Shown: positions 17,242 through 26,078 of the stretch, in pieces | How positions within the stretch are numbered: position 1 is the first letter of the stretch | How the letters are laid out: every line of letters starts with the position of its first letter | Assembly (NCBI GenBank): GCA_043822065.1 | Contig: JBDRCC010000020.1 | Location: 62,001-126,000 of the forward strand | Direction of reading: 5' to 3' | DNA length: 64,000 nucleotides | From: JBDRCC01 sp043822065 [NCBI: archaeon] | Lineage (GTDB): Archaea; Undinarchaeota; CAZHTU01 | Program-made: the position numbers and the translations under genes | The notes under the pieces: model-generated | Databases searched by the model: none | What the model saw: only the letters and a program-made list of their open reading frames with translations | Told to the model about the DNA's origin: nothing

Positions 17242-18495
17242 ATGAGCTTTATCCAAAAAATAAACATAAAGAATATAGTCTTTATGCTAGGCATCATCGG
17301 GCCTGGCATAATCACCGCGACGGTCGACAACGACGCCGGCGGAATCACGACCTACTCAATCGCCGGCGCGCATTTCGGCTATTCCCTTCTCTGGACACTG
17401 ATTCCGATAACAATCCTCCTTATAATAGTCCAGGAGATGTGCGCAAGGATGGGTGTCGTCACAGGCAAGGGGCTTTCAGACCTCATACGCGAGAACTTCG
17501 GCGTCAGGATAACGATGTTCATTATGGCAGGGCTGATCTTTGCAAACGTGTTCGTCACAGTCGCCGAGTTTGCCGGCATGGCTGCAGTCGGGGAGATGGT
17601 CGGGATAAGCCGGTACGTCATAGTGCCGCTGGCGGCATTCGCAGTGCTCCTGCTTACGGTCAAGCTCAATTACCGGGCGCTCGAGAAGATATTCCTGGTG
17701 ATGACAGTATTCTATGTCTCCTACATCATCTCCGGCATCATGTCCAAGCCTGACTGGGGATTTGTAATACAGCAGACCTTTGTCCCGTCATTCAGCTTCG
17801 AGCCAGCCTACCTCATTCTCCTCGTCGGCGTAATCGGCACAACAATCACCCCGTGGATGCAGTTTTACCTACAGTCCTCGATAGTTGAGAAGGGAGTAAA
17901 AGTCAGGGACTACAAGTACTGCAAGTGGGACGTTATCCTTGGATGCATCTCTACCGACGTCGTCTCATTTTTCATAATCGTCGCCTGCGCGACAGTCCTT
18001 TTCCCGCAGGGGATAAGAATCGACAGCGCGGTCGAGGCTGCAAAGGCGCTCCAGCCGCTCGCCGGCGAGTACGCCTACCTCCTGTTTGCGCTCGGCTTTT
18101 TCGCTGCGGCGTTCTTCGGGGCATTCATCCTGCCCATCTCCACTTCCTTCTACGTCTGCGAGGCGTTCGGCTGGGAGTCAGGGGTTAACAAGAAGTTCCG
18201 CCAGGCAAGCGGCTTTTACACCCTCCTTGCCCTCATCATAGGCATTGGCGCAGGCGTGATACTCATCCCAGGCATGCCTCTGATTACGATAATGCTCATG
18301 GCCCAGGTAATCAACGGCGTCATACTCCCGTTCGTCCTCCTCGCAATACTGAAGCTGGCGAGCAATCCAGCTATAATGGGCGAGTATACCAACCCGCCCT
18401 GGCTGAACGCGGTCGCCTGGGCAAGCTGCATTATAATAATGATAATCAGCATACTGATGGTGCTCACAACCCTGAACCCGGCACTCCTCTGGTGA
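17242..18495 (+). CDS. NRAMP-like divalent metal transporter
   Basis: A 417-residue membrane protein with about 11 helices and the NRAMP opening GPGIITATVDND. The metal-site motifs differ from Mn/Fe transporters: DPGN of helix 1 is DNDAGG here (residues 29-34), and the helix 6 MPHN is replaced by TPWM (ITPWMQFYLQS). Together with the MgtE-N partner upstream this points to a substrate other than Mn2+, perhaps Mg2+, but that is inference. Confidence 0.82.
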   Translation: MSFIQKINIKNIVFMLGIIGPGIITATVDNDAGGITTYSIAGAHFGYSLLWTLIPITILLIIVQEMCARMGVVTGKGLSDLIRENFGVRITMFIMAGLIFANVFVTVAEFAGMAAVGEMVGISRYVIVPLAAFAVLLLTVKLNYRALEKIFLVMTVFYVSYIISGIMSKPDWGFVIQQTFVPSFSFEPAYLILLVGVIGTTITPWMQFYLQSSIVEKGVKVRDYKYCKWDVILGCISTDVVSFFIIVACATVLFPQGIRIDSAVEAAKALQPLAGEYAYLLFALGFFAAAFFGAFILPISTSFYVCEAFGWESGVNKKFRQASGFYTLLALIIGIGAGVILIPGMPLITIMLMAQVINGVILPFVLLAILKLASNPAIMGEYTNPPWLNAVAWASCIIIMIISILMVLTTLNPALLW

Positions 18496-18504
18496 TTTAG
18501 AAAG

Positions 18505-18515
18505 GTTTAAATAAA
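18505..18515 (+). promoter_or_regulatory. Promoter of the pilus operon
   Basis: GTTTAAATAAA centred about 26 bases before the first ATG (18536), consistent with a leaderless start for the ten-gene operon. No other clear promoter was seen inside the operon. Confidence 0.5.
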
Positions 18516-18535
18516 CGGGTGGCTTTGATTACTTC

Positions 18536-19162
18536 ATGATACAAGAAGACGAGGAGATATACGAATTAGTCGCAACCGATCCCCTCGAAAAGCTGAAGGC
18601 AAAGGGCGGCGAACTCGAGAAAGAGATTGACGCAATCAAAGAAATTCTAAAGGACACAGTTACCATATCAAAACTCAACGCCAGCGCGGAGGAGCTTGTC
18701 AGCAAGCTCATCGACATGGTGAAGCTCAGCCAGGACATGACGCGGAGCGTCTCAAAGAGCAACGAGGACGTGTCCCGCCAGATAAACAAGAGCATCCAGG
18801 AGATGCGGGACAGCAACAGGGAGCTCAGCCAGAAGCTTGACGCCCTCCTTGAATTCTTCGCCGAGGCAGGCGAGAAGGAGGAGATTGAGCGGAGCGAGAT
18901 TGAGTCCGACATGCAGAAAGTATTATCACAGGTCTCCAGCAAGATAGACAACCTAGTCAGGAGCAACCAGGAAATCAGCAGCAAGACTAAGGAGCTTGAG
19001 TTTAAGATGGAGGACCTTTCAAAGAAAAAGCACGTGCTAAGGCCAGCGCCGTTGCCTTCCGTGATGGAGCAGCCGGCGTTCCCAAAGCCGGAGCGGCCAA
19101 TGCCGCCGCCCCTTTCCAAGGGAGGCATCCCAGCCCCAAAGCCGTTCAAGCTTGAGGATTAA
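18536..19162 (+). CDS. Coiled-coil protein leading the pilus operon
   Basis: A 208-residue soluble protein, almost entirely heptad-like helix from about residue 15 to 165 (repeated Leu/Ile with Ser, Lys, Glu), then a Pro-rich tail with a cluster of PMPPP and PAPKPF. It has no membrane segment. The position recalls FlaC/D/E-like accessory proteins of archaellum operons, but I see no clear homology. Possible cytoplasmic adaptor for the ATPase. Confidence 0.6.
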   Translation: MIQEDEEIYELVATDPLEKLKAKGGELEKEIDAIKEILKDTVTISKLNASAEELVSKLIDMVKLSQDMTRSVSKSNEDVSRQINKSIQEMRDSNRELSQKLDALLEFFAEAGEKEEIERSEIESDMQKVLSQVSSKIDNLVRSNQEISSKTKELEFKMEDLSKKKHVLRPAPLPSVMEQPAFPKPERPMPPPLSKGGIPAPKPFKLED

Positions 19163-19168
19163 TCAAAA

Positions 19169-19873
19169 ATGGAGTCCAGGCAAATAGCAACCCATGCGAT
19201 AGTTTTCTGTTCGCTACTTCTTGCGATTGTTATAGTGATAGTCGGCTCTAATTTTCCAGGGCTTGCCTACCTGAACCTAATACTGCAGGCTGTCCTAGTC
19301 TGCCTCCTGGCGGGAGTGATATTCATTCTAGACCGGATTCTCACAAAACTGGGCAAACGGGCAATAACGCCGGTCATCTCCGTCGTCCTGCTCCTCATGA
19401 TGACTGTTGCCATCGCTGGCATAGCATGGTTCTGGCTCCAGGGCATGACCCAGCAGATACTCAACGCGACAGAGCAGACTGCAGACACCCAGCTCGGCAG
19501 GCTCACGTTCGACCTCGACTTTGGAAGCGCGAAGGTCTACTGCAGCGGCCCGAACCCGTCTGACTCAGTAACCGCAGTCTCGGTCTTCGTTGCGGTAAAC
19601 GCCGGCGCCAATAACATCCTGCAGGGCGTAATCCTCAACGGCAACGTCGTCGAGGAGGCAGACTTCGAGATAGTCAAAGTCGGGGACAGCCTCGGCAACG
19701 GTGAATACAAGGAGATAAAGATACTCAACGGCGGCAACAAGTACACTGCCGGAGTCCTTGAGAAGGCTGACGATTCTGCCGACCTGGAAGTCGTCGTGAG
19801 GACGAACATCGACAAGGAAAAGGCGATAATGACCTTCGACGCCGACGCGCCATCCTCGACGACCTGCAACTAA
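19169..19873 (+). CDS. Pilin_N-type archaeal pilin with N-terminal membrane extension
   Basis: A 234-residue protein. Residues 61-90 (LGKRAITPVISVVLLLMM...) match the archaeal Pilin_N class III signal and assembly helix, with cleavage expected near KR-A (63-65). Unusually, about 60 residues with two hydrophobic segments precede it. An alternative GTG start at codon 50 would give an ordinary short leader. The C-terminal domain is beta-rich. The gene starts 6 bases after the coiled-coil gene. Confidence 0.7.
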   Translation: MESRQIATHAIVFCSLLLAIVIVIVGSNFPGLAYLNLILQAVLVCLLAGVIFILDRILTKLGKRAITPVISVVLLLMMTVAIAGIAWFWLQGMTQQILNATEQTADTQLGRLTFDLDFGSAKVYCSGPNPSDSVTAVSVFVAVNAGANNILQGVILNGNVVEEADFEIVKVGDSLGNGEYKEIKILNGGNKYTAGVLEKADDSADLEVVVRTNIDKEKAIMTFDADAPSSTTCN

Positions 19874-20469
19874 TGAGAGGCCAGTTCACACCGATAGGAG
19901 CAATACTAATTGTAGCAATCCTAATAGCCCTGATAAGCTGGACCTATCTCTGGGCAATCCCCGTCATAGAAAAGCAGAAGACCGCAGTCCTTTACGAATA
20001 CTCAAAAAGCGAGCTTGAGGAAATGCGCGACGCGGTCAGGTCCGTCGCAGGCGCGGAGGGCGCCCAGCGGACCGTCAATGTAAACCTCAAAAGCCTCGAG
20101 TTCCGCCTCAACGAGCGCGGAGGCGAATTCTCAAACTCAATTGACATGAAGATAGGCTCGGACGTAAAGCTGCTCTCGGACAGCTGGTCTGTTGTTGACT
20201 CCTCCGAGGACGACAAGGAGGCCGTCGGCGTGCTTGGCGAGGACAATGCAGGCGTCATAATAGGCAAGCAGGAAAAAGGGATACTATTCCTCCGCCTCTG
20301 GTACCGCGACCTTTACGACAGCCAGACAAAAAATTATTACAGGATAAACCTCGTCCGCAGTACCCCGTGGATAGTTGAGTCCGGGCGCCAGGAATTCGTC
20401 CTGAAGAATACTGCCCAGTACAAAGAGGGCGGCTACATAACAACCAACATAACGGTGTCGGTGAAGTAA
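19873..20469 (+). CDS. Pilin-like protein with MRGQ leader (1)
   Basis: A 198-residue protein starting MRGQFTPIGAILIVAILI: a three-residue class III-like leader followed at once by a hydrophobic helix, then an extracytoplasmic domain. It overlaps the preceding gene by one base (TAATG). Likely a minor or structural pilin processed by the prepilin peptidase at 55096-56046. Confidence 0.65.
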   Translation: MRGQFTPIGAILIVAILIALISWTYLWAIPVIEKQKTAVLYEYSKSELEEMRDAVRSVAGAEGAQRTVNVNLKSLEFRLNERGGEFSNSIDMKIGSDVKLLSDSWSVVDSSEDDKEAVGVLGEDNAGVIIGKQEKGILFLRLWYRDLYDSQTKNYYRINLVRSTPWIVESGRQEFVLKNTAQYKEGGYITTNITVSVK

Positions 20470-20868
20470 ATGCGCGCGCAGGCGACCATCATTGAGCAAT
20501 TCATCCTCTTCGCAGCAGGCTTTGTCCTTTTTATCTACATCGCCGTAGGATTTGGCGGGATACAGGGCAAGTTCTTTTTTGAGGCGCAGGAGGGGGACCT
20601 CCACTACGTCTCCGAATACGTTGCCCTAGAAATCGAGCGCGCCTGGAGCCTGATGGAGATCGGGCACGATGCCGAAGTCGAGATTACAATTGGCATTCCG
20701 GCGCCGAGGAACACCCTCCTCGAGCTTGACGGCAGCAGCGTCTGCGCGTCCGCCGACGAAAACCGGGTTTGCACGAAGGCAAACGTTCCCGCATCCCTGA
20801 AAGGAAAGACTTATAGTTTAGAAAGATTTAGCATATTCGGCTCCGGGCAGGAGATCAGGATAGAATGA
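20470..20868 (+). CDS. Pilin-like protein with MRAQ leader (2)
   Basis: A 132-residue protein starting MRAQATIIEQFILFAAG, with the helix continuing through about residue 28. The Glu near position 9 is at the place where pilins carry the conserved Glu5 after processing. Two cysteines (in VCASADE and VCTKAN) could form a disulfide. Zero-base gap to the previous gene and a 4-base overlap with the ATPase. Confidence 0.65.
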   Translation: MRAQATIIEQFILFAAGFVLFIYIAVGFGGIQGKFFFEAQEGDLHYVSEYVALEIERAWSLMEIGHDAEVEITIGIPAPRNTLLELDGSSVCASADENRVCTKANVPASLKGKTYSLERFSIFGSGQEIRIE

Positions 20869-22406
20869 AGGAAATATCGAGAAAGCACATGGGCGAGTGG
20901 ATGCCGGAAGACAGGAGCAAGGTCGACGAGACTTACGACCTGATAAAAGTTGGCTCAAAGGCATTTGCCAAGGCGCGCATACACTGGGATGGGAAGACAA
21001 ACTCCCTCAAGTACGAAGTCATCGAGCCGAAGATAGACGACAGGCTCAAGGGCATACTCAAGCAGATTGAGAGCATACTGATAGACCGGCTCGAGATTAA
21101 GTACGACAAGTTCGACATAAAGAAGAGCGAGGACTTCATAGGGCGCGAGATGGACGTCATCGCATCAGAGTACAACTTCACGCTTTCCGAGGCAGACAAG
21201 ACCGCCCTTAGCTATTATCTCCAGCGCGATTTCATCGGGCTCGAGCGGGTTGAGCCGCTCTTCCAGGACATCAAGCTTGAGGACATATCCTGCGACGGGA
21301 CGAACGTGCCAGTCTTCGTCTTCCACAGGAACCCCTCGTACGGCTCCATCCAGACAAACACAATCTTCAGCACTCAGGACGAAATAGACTCCTTCGTGAT
21401 GAAGCTCGCCCAGAGGTGCGACCGGGCGATAAGCGTCGCAGAGCCTCTCCTCGACGGGACCCTCCCAGACGGCTCAAGGGTCCAGGCAACGTTCGGCACT
21501 GACGTCTCAAGGCGCGGCTCGACATTTACCATTCGTAAGTTCACGCCGGAGCCGCTTACGCCGGTGGACCTCCTAAAATTCGGCACGACTGATACTAGGA
21601 CTCTCGCTTACCTCTGGCTCCTCATCGAGCACGGCTACTCCATCCTTGTCGCCGGCGCCTCAGCCACCGGCAAGACTGCCCTCCTGAACGCGCTTTCGCT
21701 CTTCATCCAGCCGGACGCAAAGATAGTCAGCATAGAGGACACTGCCGAGCTCAGGCTTCCGCACGAGAACTGGATACCGCAGGTCGCAAGGATAGGCTTC
21801 GGGCCGAGGGACGAGACCGGGGACAAGCTCGGCGAGGTAAGCATGTTCGACCTGCTCAAGGCAAGCATGAGGCAGAGGCCGGACTACATAATAGTCGGCG
21901 AGGTCAGGGGGCAGGAGACCTACGTCCTCTTCCAGGAGATGGCATCCGGCCACCCCGGGCTCAGCACCATGCACGCGGACTCCATAGACGCGGTCATGGA
22001 CAGGCTCGTAACCGAGCCGATATCCCTCCCGCCGAGCCTGATAGAGAACCTCGACGTCCTGATAGTCATAGTCCGCGAAAAGATCAAGGGCAAATACGTC
22101 AGGCGGATAAAGCGGATTGTCGAGGTCACCGGCTTCGACGCCAGAAACAACAAGCCGATAATAAACGAGGTCTTCAGGTGGGACCACGCAAAGGACAGCT
22201 TCCTGACCGTCTCCGAGAGCAAGCTCCTCAAGGACATAATGAACGAGCGCGGGGCAAACAGGGAGAGCCTCAATGAGGAGCTCCACCGGAGGGCGCAGAT
22301 ACTCGAGTGGTTTGTCAAGAAGAAGATTACAAACTACCGCGACGTTCACAAGTACATAGACATGTACTACACTGACCCTGCCGCGCTCCTTGACACACTA
22401 GGATGA
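20865..22406 (+). CDS. Type II/IV secretion-family ATPase (pilus assembly motor)
   Basis: A 513-residue ATPase of the ArlI/TadA/GspE family that powers pilin assembly at the membrane. Walker A GASATGKT is at residues 264-271. The Asp box SIEDTAELRL, Walker B YIIVGEVRGQE and His box STMHADS follow in the normal order. Length and the N-terminal domain match archaeal type IV pilus ATPases. It is the only such ATPase in the operon, so retraction would need another gene or none. Confidence 0.92.
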   Translation: MKEISRKHMGEWMPEDRSKVDETYDLIKVGSKAFAKARIHWDGKTNSLKYEVIEPKIDDRLKGILKQIESILIDRLEIKYDKFDIKKSEDFIGREMDVIASEYNFTLSEADKTALSYYLQRDFIGLERVEPLFQDIKLEDISCDGTNVPVFVFHRNPSYGSIQTNTIFSTQDEIDSFVMKLAQRCDRAISVAEPLLDGTLPDGSRVQATFGTDVSRRGSTFTIRKFTPEPLTPVDLLKFGTTDTRTLAYLWLLIEHGYSILVAGASATGKTALLNALSLFIQPDAKIVSIEDTAELRLPHENWIPQVARIGFGPRDETGDKLGEVSMFDLLKASMRQRPDYIIVGEVRGQETYVLFQEMASGHPGLSTMHADSIDAVMDRLVTEPISLPPSLIENLDVLIVIVREKIKGKYVRRIKRIVEVTGFDARNNKPIINEVFRWDHAKDSFLTVSESKLLKDIMNERGANRESLNEELHRRAQILEWFVKKKITNYRDVHKYIDMYYTDPAALLDTLG

Positions 22407-23275
22407 GCAAATACAACGAGCTGGCGCACAGGCTGTTCAAGAGGCAGGCGGACAGCTACAAGCATTATTTTGACAACCTCCGGATAGACCTCAAGAAGGC
22501 CAACATGGCAATCACGATTGAGGAATACCTGTCCACTGCCATGCTTTCTTCAGTCATCTCTTTTGTCTTCATCTCGCTAATCTGCCTCCCAGTCCTTTCG
22601 CTCCTTATCAAGGAAATCAACCCGATATTCCTCGTTCCGCTGTCCCTGGTCCTAGGCGTTTCTACCGGCTCGGCGGTTTTTGTCGCCTACCTCATGTACC
22701 CAACTTCCCAGGAGACAAGAATTAGCAAGCAGATAGACATGAACCTCCCGTTTGCTTCCATATACATGGCGACGGTCTCAGGCGCAGGGATACCTGCCCA
22801 CCAGATGTTCAAGCTCCTCTCCCAGTTCAAGGAATACGGCGTGGTCTCAAGGGAGGCAGGCACAATCTCCACAGAAACCGAGCTCTTCGGAAAGGACATC
22901 CAGGAGGCCATAAAGCGCGCAGCGGAGCGGACGCCAAACGAGGACTTCAAGGAGATGCTCTGGGGGATACACACCATAGTCTCCAGCGGCGGGAGCCTTA
23001 GGAATTTCCTGAGCAGCACGAGCAAGAACCTCATGCGCCAGTACAACATGAGGATAGAGCAGTTCGGGAAGAAGCTCTCCATGTTCCTTGAGCTTTACCT
23101 GACGCTGATATTCGTCGGGGCGATATTCTTCCTCATACTCAGCACCATCTTCGGGGCGATAGGCGCCGCGACCTCAACTGTGCTTTTCATGAACAAGCTG
23201 ATAGTCTACTTCGCCCTCCCAGTCATCACAATCTTCTTCATAGCAATAATAAAGAACATTTCACCAGGCGGATGA
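22403..23275 (+). CDS. TadC/ArlJ-type pilus platform protein (first copy)
   Basis: A 290-residue T2SF-domain membrane protein. An N-terminal helix pair (about 48-100), a cytoplasmic helical domain (about 105-225) and a C-terminal membrane pair (about 232-283). It would form the inner-membrane platform for the ATPase. ATGA overlaps on both sides. Confidence 0.85.
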   Translation: MSKYNELAHRLFKRQADSYKHYFDNLRIDLKKANMAITIEEYLSTAMLSSVISFVFISLICLPVLSLLIKEINPIFLVPLSLVLGVSTGSAVFVAYLMYPTSQETRISKQIDMNLPFASIYMATVSGAGIPAHQMFKLLSQFKEYGVVSREAGTISTETELFGKDIQEAIKRAAERTPNEDFKEMLWGIHTIVSSGGSLRNFLSSTSKNLMRQYNMRIEQFGKKLSMFLELYLTLIFVGAIFFLILSTIFGAIGAATSTVLFMNKLIVYFALPVITIFFIAIIKNISPGG

Positions 23276-24189
23276 TAGACCTAAAAGAGATGGCACCGGA
23301 AAAGAAGGTCCTTGTGTTCAGCGGAGCGAGTGCAGTTGTTCTCCTGCTCATCCCGTTCCTCTTCTACGGCAAGCCGGTTTTCCTGAAGCTGATAGGCGGC
23401 TTTACCTTTGGTGCCATCCTAATCGCGGCGATACCCTACCTTGCGATACTCTACATCCGGAAGCGGCGCGTGGTCGTCCTTGAGGACCAGTTCCCGAACT
23501 TCCTGCGGGACATTGGCGAGACTAAGAAGTCCGGCATGACACTCCCGCTTGCCATCCAGACAGCGACAAAGATAGACTACGGCGGGCTGAACGACGACAT
23601 AAAGCTGATGGCAAACCAGATTTCCTGGGGCGTGCCGTTCCCAGACGTAATCGAAAGGTTCTCCAAGCGGGCAAACTCCCCGTTTATCTCCAGGGCCGTA
23701 AGAATCATACTTGAGGCTGAGCGGAGCGGCGGGAACATCGCCGACGTGCTGGAATCCGTTGCTGAGGACGCAAGGATGATAAAGGAGGCTGAAATCCAGA
23801 GGGAGGTCTCCATGAGCGAATACCTCGCGACAGTCTACACTATATTCTTTATCTTCCTTGGCATAATCGTTGCGCTCAACCGCATCCTCCTCCCGCTCGC
23901 GTCAATCCCGGCAATCTCCGGATTCGGCGTAACCATGGCTGGCGGGACATACATCTTCAACGTGTCGTTCAAGATACTTTTCCTGCACATGACCCTGATA
24001 CAGGGGTTCCTCAGCGGCCTCCTTGCAGGGGAGATAAGCAAGTCCTCGCTGGTCGCAGGGCTCAAGCACTCCCTTATTTTCGTGCTTGCGGCATTCTTCG
24101 TGTTTATGGTCGCAGTCTATGACTTCCAGATCCAGTGCATGTTTGCGCCCACAGTGTCCATGTTCGAGGCGATGGGCTGCATCGGCTAA
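23272..24189 (+). CDS. TadC/ArlJ-type pilus platform protein (second copy)
   Basis: A 305-residue T2SF-domain membrane protein, same topology as the gene before it but clearly diverged (FLRDIGETKKSGMTLPLAIQ marks the cytoplasmic domain). Two half-size platform proteins acting together are typical of Tad systems and many archaeal pili. Confidence 0.85.
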   Translation: MIDLKEMAPEKKVLVFSGASAVVLLLIPFLFYGKPVFLKLIGGFTFGAILIAAIPYLAILYIRKRRVVVLEDQFPNFLRDIGETKKSGMTLPLAIQTATKIDYGGLNDDIKLMANQISWGVPFPDVIERFSKRANSPFISRAVRIILEAERSGGNIADVLESVAEDARMIKEAEIQREVSMSEYLATVYTIFFIFLGIIVALNRILLPLASIPAISGFGVTMAGGTYIFNVSFKILFLHMTLIQGFLSGLLAGEISKSSLVAGLKHSLIFVLAAFFVFMVAVYDFQIQCMFAPTVSMFEAMGCIG

Positions 24190-24190
24190 G

Positions 24191-24655
24191 ATGAGGGGAC
24201 AAAACTATCTGGGCTTCTTAGTGTCATCCGTAGTCCTCCTGATTGTTGTTGCCTATGCCGCATCATCCATGGTCGACATCGTTGTCCCTGCGCTGGAGGA
24301 CAGGCAGGAAATGCTGATGGAGGTCCGCGCCTACTCTATCTTCCACCAGCTAGTGTCTTCGCCAGGCTACAAGGCGTCCTGGGAGGCAAGCCCCGGCTCG
24401 GTTGAGTTCATAGGGCTTGCAGAGGAATACGGCACCCTCTCATCGGCAAAGCTGCAGGCGCTGAAAAAGGCAAGCCCGGAAAAAATAAAGCAGTCTTTCG
24501 GCGATGAATACGACTATCAGATATGCCTTGGCGGATGCGGCGCGTACAGCGTCTCGACATCCTCTGTTGTCGAATCCCAAAGCGAGGTGTTTGTCCAATT
24601 CCCGGTAGCGATTGACGACGGGACTTACTCAACCTTGCGGGTGGTTGTCAGATGA
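24191..24655 (+). CDS. Pilin-like protein with MRGQ leader (3)
   Basis: A 154-residue protein starting MRGQNYLGFLVSSVVLLIVV. The ATG at 24191 is one base after the previous stop; a longer upstream reading frame overlaps the T2SF gene and is rejected. Two cysteines (ICLGGC) lie in the C-terminal domain. Confidence 0.65.
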   Translation: MRGQNYLGFLVSSVVLLIVVAYAASSMVDIVVPALEDRQEMLMEVRAYSIFHQLVSSPGYKASWEASPGSVEFIGLAEEYGTLSSAKLQALKKASPEKIKQSFGDEYDYQICLGGCGAYSVSTSSVVESQSEVFVQFPVAIDDGTYSTLRVVVR

Positions 24656-25053
24656 GGGCGTGGCTTAGGATTATCGAGGTCGTGATGGCAGCAATCCTGC
24701 TTATATCCTTCCTGCACCTTGCGCAGTCCCTTGCCTTTTACGAGCCTGACGTCAACCGCAAGCTGGCTGACCTGAACGTCCTCTCCCAGCAGGTCCTGCT
24801 TACGCTTGATAGCACCCCCATTGGCGAGAGCTACCTTCAGGAGGCAGTGCGCGCATCCGATTATGCAATGCTTAACGAGAAGACTGCGGAGATAGTCCCG
24901 CCGACCTACTTATTTGCTTACTCTACCGATGCAGTCTCAGCTAAGCTCCCTGCAGAGCCAGACATAGGCCACAGCTCTTATCTTGTTTCTTATCTCTCAG
25001 GCGGGGAAGTCAAGACAAAAAAAGTCGTGCTGTATGTCTGGAGGGCGATATGA
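24652..25053 (+). CDS. Pilin-like protein with MRAW leader (4)
   Basis: A 133-residue protein starting MRAWLRIIEVVMAAILLISF; again a leader of about three residues and a helix with an acidic residue near the usual Glu5 position. ATGA overlaps at both ends. Confidence 0.6.
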   Translation: MRAWLRIIEVVMAAILLISFLHLAQSLAFYEPDVNRKLADLNVLSQQVLLTLDSTPIGESYLQEAVRASDYAMLNEKTAEIVPPTYLFAYSTDAVSAKLPAEPDIGHSSYLVSYLSGGEVKTKKVVLYVWRAI

Positions 25054-25427
25054 GGGGGCAGTTCTTCATCCTCAGTGCAGTGATAATAATCGCGGCCATA
25101 GCTGGCATCGTCGTGCTCCTTTCCGGCGAGACAGTCTCACTCTACGCCAATGTAAACGATGACACGGACTTCAGGCTTTACAACCTCGAGTCGCAGGCCG
25201 AGACTGTGCTCCGGCTTTCAGTCCAGGCCGGGCTCTCGCTAAGCCAGATTGAGGACGCGTTCTCAGGTTACGCCGAATACTCGGAGCGCGAGCTTGCAAA
25301 GGAGAGGATTTCCGCAACTTGGGAGTATGAGCTGTCCGGCAGCCAGTCAAGCCCAACCCTCACCTACACGCTAACCCTGAAAAACGGAAAAACCGTCGTG
25401 CGGGACTCAGCAGCCGTTTCTCCATAG
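25050..25427 (+). CDS. Pilin-like protein with MRGQ leader (5)
   Basis: A 125-residue protein starting MRGQFFILSAVIIIAAIAG and ending in a short beta-rich domain. Last gene of the pilus operon; the pyrimidine operon promoter follows. Confidence 0.6.
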   Translation: MRGQFFILSAVIIIAAIAGIVVLLSGETVSLYANVNDDTDFRLYNLESQAETVLRLSVQAGLSLSQIEDAFSGYAEYSERELAKERISATWEYELSGSQSSPTLTYTLTLKNGKTVVRDSAAVSP

Positions 25428-25432
25428 GAAAA

Positions 25433-25443
25433 GATTTATACTA
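25433..25443 (+). promoter_or_regulatory. Promoter of the pyrimidine operon
   Basis: GATTTATACTA ends 20 bases before, and is centred about 26 bases before, the pyrE ATG, consistent with a leaderless transcript. Confidence 0.55.
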
Positions 25444-25463
25444 TCCACCCATTAAAATGCACC

Positions 25464-26078
25464 ATGATTGAGGAGCTTCTAGGGGAGGTTGGAGCCGTCA
25501 AATTCGGCGAATTTACCTGGAAATCCGGAAAACAGGCGCCTTATTATGTCGACCTCAGGATACTGCCAAGCTTTCCGGAGGCGTTCAAGATAGTCGCGTC
25601 ACAGATGGCGGAAGCCGTGAAAAAAATCCCAGACTACCAGTCGCGCAGGCTGGTTGGCGTCCCGCTGTCCGGCATATCCTTTGCGACCGCTGTCGGCCTG
25701 GAGCTGAACATGCCGGTGCTCTTTGCCAGGAAAGAGGCAAAGGGGCACGGCACCAAGAAGCTGCTTGAGGGGATTTTCAAGGCAGGTGACAGGGTAATTC
25801 TCATAGAAGACGTAATCTCGACAGGCGTCAGCTCATCAGAGACGATAAGCAAGCTAAAAGAGGGGGGCCTTGCCGTCGAGGACATAGTCGCCGTGCTTGA
25901 GCACGGGATTGGCGGCAGGGAGAACCTGCACGCGCTCGGCCTTAGGGTCCACACCCTCACCAACATGACAAAGATTGTCAAGAGGCTTTCTTCCGGCGGA
26001 AAGGTCCCAAAGGAAAAGGTGAAAACAGTTGAGGAGTTTGTCAAAGCCGCCCTTACGGAACGAAATGCTAAGAACTAA
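25464..26078 (+). CDS. pyrE: Orotate phosphoribosyltransferase
   Basis: Joins orotate to PRPP to give OMP. The 204-residue protein has the type I PRTase signature VILIEDVISTGVSSSETI and the mobile loop ARKEAKGHGTKK. First gene of a five-gene UMP operon; its end overlaps pyrD by 14 bases. Confidence 0.95.
   Translation: MIEELLGEVGAVKFGEFTWKSGKQAPYYVDLRILPSFPEAFKIVASQMAEAVKKIPDYQSRRLVGVPLSGISFATAVGLELNMPVLFARKEAKGHGTKKLLEGIFKAGDRVILIEDVISTGVSSSETISKLKEGGLAVEDIVAVLEHGIGGRENLHALGLRVHTLTNMTKIVKRLSSGGKVPKEKVKTVEEFVKAALTERNAKN

Noticed and set aside
21660-22349. A 229-codon open frame on the minus strand
   Set aside because: Antisense to the pilus ATPase, whose Walker motifs are intact. No family resemblance.
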